DNA of 31,042 bases from an uncultured Alphaproteobacteria bacterium (GTDB taxonomy: Bacteria; Pseudomonadota; Alphaproteobacteria; Micavibrionales; Micavibrionaceae), in the NCBI GenBank assembly GCA_946481105.1, contig CAMLMM010000016.1:1-31042 (forward strand). Reading direction: 5' to 3'. Positions 26,007 through 31,042 of the stretch are shown in pieces. The notes beneath the pieces were generated by a model. It had not been told where the DNA came from. It made no database searches and worked only from the letters and a program-made list of their open reading frames with translations. The translations under genes and the position numbers were made by a program. Numbering within the stretch: position 1 is the stretch's first letter; each line of letters starts with the position of its first letter.

Positions 26007-26444
26007 ATGACTGATTATGCGGTTCTGGGAAGTTTATTTGTCACGGCGTTGATTGCTGCGACAATCTTTCCGGCGCAGTCGGAAGCTTTGCTTGCCACGC
26101 TCGTTATAAAAACAGACATAGCATTATGGCTCCTGATTGCCGTGGCCAGCATCGGGAATATAGTGGGTTCCTGCCTTAATTGGGTTCTAGGTTTCTATGT
26201 GGAAAAGCTCAAACATCATAAATGGTTTCCGGTGAAAGAGTCGGCGCTTATTGTGGCGCAAACCAGATACAAAACATATGGCCGCTGGTCGTTACTGCTG
26301 AGCTGGGTTCCGATAATTGGTGATCCGATTACCGTCATGGCCGGCGTTATGAAAGAAAGATTTGTCCCGTTCCTGATTATTGTGACAATTGCCAAAGTTG
26401 CGCGTTATGTGTTTATTGGCCTTTCAGCGCAGCTTTACTTGTAA
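26007..26444 (+). CDS. YqaA family (DedA-related) membrane protein
   Basis: A 145-residue inner-membrane protein of the small YqaA branch of the DedA/SNARE-associated family. Members of the wider family help maintain membrane lipid flipping and envelope potential; the role of YqaA itself is not established. Hydrophobic segments are around residues 5-30, 40-64, 94-113 and 120-142. Typical residues are FPAQSEALLA near the N-terminus, GNIVGSCLNWVLG, and SWVPIIGDPITVMAGVM in the re-entrant region. Its ATG follows the ychF TAG with no gap, so it depends on that transcript. Confidence 0.9.
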   Translation: MTDYAVLGSLFVTALIAATIFPAQSEALLATLVIKTDIALWLLIAVASIGNIVGSCLNWVLGFYVEKLKHHKWFPVKESALIVAQTRYKTYGRWSLLLSWVPIIGDPITVMAGVMKERFVPFLIIVTIAKVARYVFIGLSAQLYL

Positions 26445-26496
26445 AATCTACACAAAACAGTCACTTCTTATTTAATTTCAGCTTTAACTGATATAT

Positions 26497-26515
26497 AAAG
26501 GTTATCGCAACCTTT
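26497..26515. repeat. Hairpin AAAGGTT / AACCTTT between yqaA and the EAL gene
   Basis: Perfect 7-bp inverted repeat with a 5-nt loop, followed by one more T and then TACGG. It lies 52 bp after the yqaA stop and 20 bp before the EAL start. It may be a weak terminator or an operator. Confidence 0.35.
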
Positions 26516-26534
26516 TACGGCTATCCTGATCCTG

Positions 26535-28187
26535 ATGGCAATCGACCTGAAACAACAACGTGACCGTTTTCTGGCGTTTGCATTCGCAAGCGCCGATATT
26601 CTGCTTGAGGTAGATATTGCCGCCTTTAAGATTATTTTTGCCACGGGCGCCACGAAAGGGCTCAATCCCTCCGAAGACGATCAACTCAAGGGCATGGACT
26701 TTCTTGATCTGTTTGCTACGCGTGATCATGGTCTTATTAAGGCACTCAAGAATCGTTACAAACCCGGGCAACGATTTGGCCCTGTCCTTGTCAATCTCAA
26801 GGAAAATATTGAAGAACTGGGCAAAGGGCAGATGCGCACGGCCTTGCTGAGCGGACTTAGTCTGCCCGAAGCGCCGGAACAGATATACTTTACCTTGTCG
26901 CGCGGTCATCTGAATCTGGTGCAGGGGGCCGAAACGGCGCGCCGAAATATGCAGGAAGACCTGCTTGATGCCAATCAATTTGCCGGCGCAGCAACCAAAC
27001 TTATGGAAGCGGGTACCGCTACGGGCGCCAAATTGGACATGACATTTATCGATCTTCCCGGGTCTGCGGAATTCCGGCAGAAAATCGGACAGGATAAATG
27101 GGCGCAGCTGAATGAAAATATTTCGGGCATTCTGCGTGCCTATGCCGCCGATGGTAAAACAGCCGCCAAAATGGATGACGGGCGTTATGGTGTTGTTCAT
27201 GATGCCATGGTATCTGCTGAGCAGATATTGCGTGAACTTGAAACGGCCGCCGCCGAGAGTGACCCGGATAATGTGGGACTACAGGCGGAAGGCCAGACGA
27301 TTGAATTGAATGACGAAGGTCTGACCGAACATGAAATGGCGAAGGCCGTTGTGTACACGATCAATAAATTCGTCAGTAAGAAAGGCGATTTTGATATTGC
27401 CTCCCTAAAAGGTGGGTTTGAAGATTTTCTGGGCCAGAATGCGCAGCAAATTTCGCATTACAAAAGCATCATTTACAAGCAACGCTTTGACCTGAAATAC
27501 CAGCCGATCGTCGATCTTAAGACAGGTGACGTTGCCTATTATGAGGTCCTGACACGGTTTGAACCGGGTGTGTCGCCGCAGTCGGCTATTGAATTTATCG
27601 AAGATGTCGGATTGAGTCCGGAATTTGACTTATCTATCTGCGGTCGCGTTCTGAATTACCTCATACACCAGAACAAAAATGAAGATCTGGTGCTGTCGGT
27701 TAATCTGTCTGGTGTCTCGGTTCAGGATAAACGCTTTATTTCCAAGCTGCGGTATAAGCTGGAGCCGCATCTGAAGAACAACATCGCCAAGCATATTATC
27801 TTTGAAATTACCGAATCCAGCGAAATTCGCGATCTTGAGAAGGTCAACGAGTTTATCAAGGCGTTGCAGGATGACGGATTCAAAGTGGCGATGGATGATT
27901 TTGGCGCCGGATCGGCGTCATTCCAGTATTTGCAGAAACTGCATGTAGACGCAGTCAAGATCGATGGTCAGTATGTGGCCACTATTCTGGATTCAAAGCG
28001 CGACGAGACGATGATACGCAACCTTGTCCGCATGTGTAAGGATCTGGATATCAAGGTTGTGGCGGAGAAAGTTGAGAGCAAAGAGATCGCCTATATCCTG
28101 AAGAATATGGGTGTGGATTTCGGGCAGGGATATTATTTCGCCAAGCCAATGGATACGCCATCGGATATCCCACGCAAAGCCATTTAG
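26535..28187 (+). CDS. EAL-domain protein, probable cyclic-di-GMP phosphodiesterase
   Basis: 550 residues. The C-terminal domain (about 315-545) is an EAL domain that hydrolyses the second messenger c-di-GMP. The catalytic set looks complete: E337 in EVLTR (the EAL position), N in SVNLSG, E in FEITE, the pair D454-D455 in MDDFGAG, K in VKIDG, E in VVAEKVES, and Q in FGQGYYFAKP. The usual AEGVET reads AEKVES, a local variation. The N-terminal about 300 residues have no GGDEF motif. Residues about 10-130 could be a degenerate PAS-type sensor (weak), followed by helices. No membrane segment is seen, so it is cytoplasmic. It lacks a clear Shine-Dalgarno sequence. It ends 4 bp inside the convergent radical SAM gene. 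Confidence 0.92.
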   Translation: MAIDLKQQRDRFLAFAFASADILLEVDIAAFKIIFATGATKGLNPSEDDQLKGMDFLDLFATRDHGLIKALKNRYKPGQRFGPVLVNLKENIEELGKGQMRTALLSGLSLPEAPEQIYFTLSRGHLNLVQGAETARRNMQEDLLDANQFAGAATKLMEAGTATGAKLDMTFIDLPGSAEFRQKIGQDKWAQLNENISGILRAYAADGKTAAKMDDGRYGVVHDAMVSAEQILRELETAAAESDPDNVGLQAEGQTIELNDEGLTEHEMAKAVVYTINKFVSKKGDFDIASLKGGFEDFLGQNAQQISHYKSIIYKQRFDLKYQPIVDLKTGDVAYYEVLTRFEPGVSPQSAIEFIEDVGLSPEFDLSICGRVLNYLIHQNKNEDLVLSVNLSGVSVQDKRFISKLRYKLEPHLKNNIAKHIIFEITESSEIRDLEKVNEFIKALQDDGFKVAMDDFGAGSASFQYLQKLHVDAVKIDGQYVATILDSKRDETMIRNLVRMCKDLDIKVVAEKVESKEIAYILKNMGVDFGQGYYFAKPMDTPSDIPRKAI

Positions 28188-29293
28188 AATAAGGACATCT
28201 GGTTTGAATCTTCCACGCGCCGAAAGGCGGCGGCGGATAGCAAGTGGTCGCCCCGGCTTAATAAATTATATTTTCGCCGATAGAGTTTGAACATCTGGTC
28301 GATCTGTTCGGCATAGACGCCTTCGCCGCGCATCCGGTCCCCAAAATTTGAGTTATAAAGTTCGCCACCACGCACATCGCGTATGCGATTGATAACCCGG
28401 TCTTTGCGGTCGGGGAAATATGTCGCCAGCCAATCCTGAAACAAATCTTTGACGCCGTAGGGCAGACGCAGCATCACATAGCTGGCGGTTGAAGCGCCAG
28501 CCGCCGCGGCGCGTTCCAGTATTTGCGGGATCTCATGATCATTCAGACCGGGAATGACCGGGCCGATAATGACATTCACCGGGATGCCTGCGGCAGTCAA
28601 TTTTTCAATCGCCTGAATGCGGCGTTCCGGCTGCGATGCGCGGGGTTCCATGGTGCGGGCCAGATGTCCATCCAAGGTCGTCACCGACATGTTGACGGTT
28701 GACGCATTGAACGATGCGAGTTCGCTTAAGTAATCAATATCGCGTGTGACGAGCGCATTTTTTGTGATGATTGCGCATGGATTCCGAAATTCGGCCAGTA
28801 CCGCGAGGCAGGAACGCGTGATTTCCAGCCTGCGCTCGACGGGTTGGTAACAGTCGGTCACACCTGACATGATAATTGGCTGTGGCTTCCATGATTTTGC
28901 CGATAGTTCCTTGCGGAGCAGAAGGGCCGCATCGGGTTTCGCAAATATCCTGGTTTCAAAATCCAGCCCTGCGGACAGACCGAGATATTCATGCGTGGGC
29001 CGGGCAAAACAATAGGTGCATCCATGTTCACACCCGCGATACGGATTAAGCGATGTTTCGAAACAGATATCGGGGCTGTCGTTCCGGGCAATGATGCTTT
29101 TTGACTTATCGTGATATACCTCGGTTTTTATCTGTTTGCCGATGGGGTTGCCGTTTGCATCCAGTTCATAATCATCCGGATGAGGCTCGGTAACTGTGTC
29201 CAGTTTTTCAAAGCGGCCTGCCGGATTGATCGTGGTGCCGCGTCCGCGCGGAGGAGGGGGAGTTTTTTGAAATTCATTATCGTTCATTCGCAT
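28184..29293 (-). CDS. PA0069 family radical SAM protein
   Basis: A 369-residue radical SAM protein distantly related to spore photoproduct lyase (SplB). The substrate of this family is not known. The cluster motif C-x3-C-x2-C lies in LNPYRGCEHGCTYCFARPTH, followed by YLGLSAGLDFETRIFAK, both characteristic of the PA0069 family. Further on are IIMSGVTDCYQPVERRLEI, TKNALVTRD, MSVTTLDGHLARTMEPRA and VIIGPVIPGLNDHE. The N-terminal segment is Pro/Arg-rich. The start overlaps the end of the small gene upstream by 17 bp, so it probably depends on that gene's consensus promoter. It has no good ribosome-binding site of its own, which fits translational coupling. It converges on the EAL gene with a 4-bp overlap. 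Confidence 0.93.
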   Translation of the reverse strand: MRMNDNEFQKTPPPPRGRGTTINPAGRFEKLDTVTEPHPDDYELDANGNPIGKQIKTEVYHDKSKSIIARNDSPDICFETSLNPYRGCEHGCTYCFARPTHEYLGLSAGLDFETRIFAKPDAALLLRKELSAKSWKPQPIIMSGVTDCYQPVERRLEITRSCLAVLAEFRNPCAIITKNALVTRDIDYLSELASFNASTVNMSVTTLDGHLARTMEPRASQPERRIQAIEKLTAAGIPVNVIIGPVIPGLNDHEIPQILERAAAAGASTASYVMLRLPYGVKDLFQDWLATYFPDRKDRVINRIRDVRGGELYNSNFGDRMRGEGVYAEQIDQMFKLYRRKYNLLSRGDHLLSAAAFRRVEDSNQMSLF

Positions 29294-29624
29294 GTATATA
29301 ACAGATTTTGGATAAATGTTCTACTTTTGTTCTTATTTGCATATTTGTGTTAGTTAATAGTTCGTTTTGTGGATTTGGGAAAAAAGTGGAGGGAAAGTTT
29401 AACCGCAGAGACGCAGAGGGCGCAGAGTTCACAGGGTCGTCATTGCGAGGAGCCGATGGGCGACGAAGCAATCCAGAGGTTATGTCCAGAGAAGAATGGA
29501 TTGCCGCGTTGGAACGTTGTTCCTCCTCGCAATGACGGGAGGATGGCGGATGAGTTAATAGTTCGTTTTGCAGTTTTCGGATTTTATCTTGCTGTTTCTG
29601 TTCGTCTGTCCACTTCCGGCCCAT
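29277..29624 (-). CDS. Small gene expanded in frame by a palindromic repeat insertion
   Basis: 115 codons, not recognised. The first 24 residues (MGRKWTDEQKQQDKIRKLQ, then NELLT) and the last 24 (NTNMQIRTKVEHLSK, then ICYIHANER) appear native. Residues 25-91 come from an inserted repeat and contain low-meaning sequence such as RHCEE and LLRRPSAPRND, typical of translated interspersed palindromes. QNELLT occurs at residues 19-24 and 86-91, exactly 67 codons apart. Removing one copy and the insert gives a 48-codon frame. AAGAGG lies about 6 nt before the ATG and a perfect promoter lies upstream, so a transcript and translation start are likely. It overlaps the radical SAM gene by 17 bp and may chiefly serve as a leader peptide. 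Confidence 0.5.
   Translation of the reverse strand: MGRKWTDEQKQQDKIRKLQNELLTHPPSSRHCEEEQRSNAAIHSSLDITSGLLRRPSAPRNDDPVNSAPSASLRLNFPSTFFPNPQNELLTNTNMQIRTKVEHLSKICYIHANER
29352..29570. mobile_element. About 200-bp repeat insertion bounded by an 18-bp direct repeat
   Basis: AGTTAATAGTTCGTTTTG occurs at 29352-29369 and again at 29553-29570, 201 bp apart. Between them are three spaced copies of CGCAGAG (29404-29410, 29412-29418, 29421-29427) and a long palindrome (29438-29537). The arrangement suits insertion of a non-autonomous element with target duplication; it encodes no transposase. The 201-bp gain is a multiple of three and keeps the minus-strand gene open. Confidence 0.7.
29438..29537. repeat. 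100-bp palindromic repeat (GTCATTGCGAGG type)
   Basis: Perfect 15-bp terminal inverted repeats CGTCATTGCGAGGAG (29438-29452) and CTCCTCGCAATGACG (29523-29537). Inner arms are GCAATCCA (29468-29475) and TGGATTGC (29497-29504), with an extra small hairpin GGAAC-GTT-GTTCC (29511-29523). The sequence resembles interspersed palindromes with GTCATTGCGAG and GAAGCAATCCA cores that I know from many bacterial genomes. This is the only copy I found in the window. Confidence 0.85.
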
Positions 29625-29642
29625 ACAATACCTCTTATCCCT

Positions 29643-29670
29643 ATTATAGGAATAAATGCACAGTTGTCAA
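29643..29670 (-). promoter_or_regulatory. Perfect-consensus sigma-70 promoter
   Basis: On the minus strand, TTGACA (29665-29670), a 16-nt spacer and TATAAT (29643-29648). The predicted start is at about 29636, and AAGAGG follows before the ATG at 29624. It should drive the small gene and the radical SAM gene strongly. Confidence 0.75.
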
Positions 29671-29758
29671 GGATTAAGTGGGCAGAAATTCTTGTATAAT
29701 ATTAAATGGATCTGTTCCCTAACTTGCCTGCGCAATTCAAAAACTTTACAAGACTTAT

Positions 29759-31042
29759 ATGAGATATCTCTCAACTGTTTTTCTGCTTTTTTTAATGGTC
29801 GATTCGGCATGGGCTGCAGGCCCGGTGCCGTTCACCATTAATATGAGTGAAAATGTGGTGGTGACGGGAAGCCCCCGCATTGCCATCGATGTCGGTGGCA
29901 CCACACGTTATGCCGTGTATGCATCCGGGTCCGGCACATCGACACTGATATTTAATTATACGATTCAGGCCGGTGATAACGACACCGATGGTGTTGTTCT
30001 GTCATCGCCCATCGACCTGAATGGCGGGACCATTAAAGATCTGGCGGGGAATGATTCTTCACTGACATTTGTCGTGCCGAATACGTCCGGTATTCTGATT
30101 AATACCAACATTGCGCCAACTGGGTATAGCATCGCCTATACCCAGGATACGGTGACGAATGCCAATATGACCAGCCTGGCATTTCAGTTTGCCGGGGCAA
30201 CGGTGGGAACCACTTATGCCTATACTATTTCCAGTTCGGGCGGGGGAGGTAATGTGACCGGAAGTGGAACGATTGCTACGGCGACCGATACCATAAGCGG
30301 CATCAACGTGTCCGGTATGAATGACGGTATTCTGACCGCATCGGTCACCTTGTCTAACGGGGCGGTTGGCGCGGCGGTCACGGATACAATTCCCAAAGCG
30401 GTGCTGAATTCCAACCTGAAAGCACACTGGACATTTGACGCCAACGATATTTCCGGCGCCAGTGTGCTTGACCGGTCAGGAAACAATCTGGCGGCGACGG
30501 CGGTTAATTCGCCGGTACAGGTTGCGGGGCGTACGGGCAATGGGTTGCAGTTTAACGGAACCAGCATGAGCATTCAGACGCCAAATGACGCTCTTATCAA
30601 AACAGGCTTCCCGATAACCCTCTCTATGTGGGTTAACCCGGACGTAACAACGGCTGCGAACGGGTCGGGCCTGTTCGGCAATGATCAGGATGGCATCTAT
30701 CATCTGGGGGTGAGGGCGACCATAAGTGTGTCTGGTTCGTTGCTCCTGACGATGGGTGATTTTACGGGATGCGACCCCTCGGGCCGGTCATCAAAAGTAA
30801 CGGGCGGCGGTGTTATAACATCGGGCGCATGGCAGCATCTGGCCTTCGTGATGACGGGCCCCACCGCCATGACCATCTATGTGAACGGGGTTGATGTCGG
30901 GGGAACGTATTCGGGGACATCGCCATCCCCCGGGCCTGTTTATAATAGTGGCACGGGTGGCATTATTGCCGGAGCCATGGGTTGCGGCGGATTAACCCCA
31001 TTTTTCGGCGGCATTATGGATGACGTGCGTTATTATGACGCG
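29759..31042 (+). CDS. Secreted repeat protein with Ig-like and LamG/concanavalin-like domains, 3' end outside window
   Basis: Open from the ATG at 29759 to the window edge (428 codons). Residues 1-20 form a clear signal peptide (MRYLSTVFLLFLMVDSAWA). Residues about 23-108 are an Ig-like domain of the type seen once in the autotransporter (ENVVVTGSPRIAIDVGG, YAVYASGSGTSTLIF, LNGGTIKDLAGND). Residues about 118-214 are one copy of the 100-residue repeat type of the autotransporter (TYAYTISSSGGGGNVTGSG, SGMNDGILTASVTLS). From about residue 221 a LamG-like (concanavalin-fold) domain begins (AHWTFDANDISGASVLDRSG; TGNGLQFNG), usually a sugar or ligand-binding fold. No outer-membrane anchor is visible yet. 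A TATAAT at 29695-29700 could be its -10, without a good -35. The start lacks a Shine-Dalgarno sequence. Confidence 0.85.
   Translation, partial: MRYLSTVFLLFLMVDSAWAAGPVPFTINMSENVVVTGSPRIAIDVGGTTRYAVYASGSGTSTLIFNYTIQAGDNDTDGVVLSSPIDLNGGTIKDLAGNDSSLTFVVPNTSGILINTNIAPTGYSIAYTQDTVTNANMTSLAFQFAGATVGTTYAYTISSSGGGGNVTGSGTIATATDTISGINVSGMNDGILTASVTLSNGAVGAAVTDTIPKAVLNSNLKAHWTFDANDISGASVLDRSGNNLAATAVNSPVQVAGRTGNGLQFNGTSMSIQTPNDALIKTGFPITLSMWVNPDVTTAANGSGLFGNDQDGIYHLGVRATISVSGSLLLTMGDFTGCDPSGRSSKVTGGGVITSGAWQHLAFVMTGPTAMTIYVNGVDVGGTYSGTSPSPGPVYNSGTGGIIAGAMGCGGLTPFFGGIMDDVRYYDA

Noticed and set aside
29308..29677. Plus-strand open frames across the palindromic insertion
   Set aside because: They are translations of the repeat itself, with no ribosome-binding site and no family resemblance.

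Overview
The window is from an alphaproteobacterium of roughly balanced base composition. The evidence is the gene order: hrcA-grpE divergent from rph-rdgB-hemW, a ubiK-ybjN-proC block, lgt-midA-pgeF-prs, rplY-pth-ychF, a MucR/Ros regulator, and a C-terminal domain of the Suv3-like helicase typical of this class. A Micavibrio/Rhodospirillales-like lineage is my inference; no rRNA or other decisive marker is present. I saw no tRNA, rRNA, CRISPR array or transposase gene.

Layout. (1) 1-8510, minus strand: a heat-shock block (hrcA, grpE and, past the left edge, dnaK) is interrupted by a 4.6-kb gene for an inverse autotransporter (intimin-type) surface protein. That gene has a FecR-like domain and eight exact 100-residue tandem repeats. 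It stops abruptly just before the dnaK heat-shock-type promoter. (2) 8539-12380, plus strand: rph-rdgB-hemW, overlapping end to end, then a stand-alone homologue of the C-terminal part of alphaproteobacterial Suv3-like helicases, closed by a strong bidirectional terminator. (3) 12395-17605: a DUF805 membrane protein, AMP nucleosidase, a MucR-like regulator with a degenerate zinc finger, proC-ybjN-ubiK and an unrecognised gene. (4) 17619-21266: lgt-midA-pgeF-prs. (5) 21277-23333, minus strand: an unrecognised 615-residue protein with an HEXXH motif, preceded by a small secreted-protein candidate. The pair separates prs from rplY. (6) 23460-28187: rplY (own promoter and terminator), pth-ychF-yqaA with overlapping or abutting ends, and a cyclic-di-GMP phosphodiesterase-type EAL protein. 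(7) 28184-31042: a PA0069-type radical SAM gene behind a small gene with a perfect-consensus promoter. The small gene has been expanded in frame by a palindromic repeat insertion bounded by an 18-bp direct repeat. Last is a second secreted repeat protein that runs off the right edge.

How it fits together. Most genes are conserved housekeeping: proteostasis (DnaK, GrpE, HrcA), RNA maturation and translation (RNase PH, Pth, YchF, L25), nucleotide metabolism (RdgB, Amn, Prs), envelope lipoprotein synthesis (Lgt), and assembly factors for respiratory or cofactor systems (HemW, UbiK, MidA). The accessory material is of three kinds. First, two surface proteins about 25 kb apart share the same two domain types; one ends inside a domain that the other carries early in its mature part. 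Second, the HEXXH gene pair. Third, the palindromic insertion. These are the parts most likely to hold undescribed biology.
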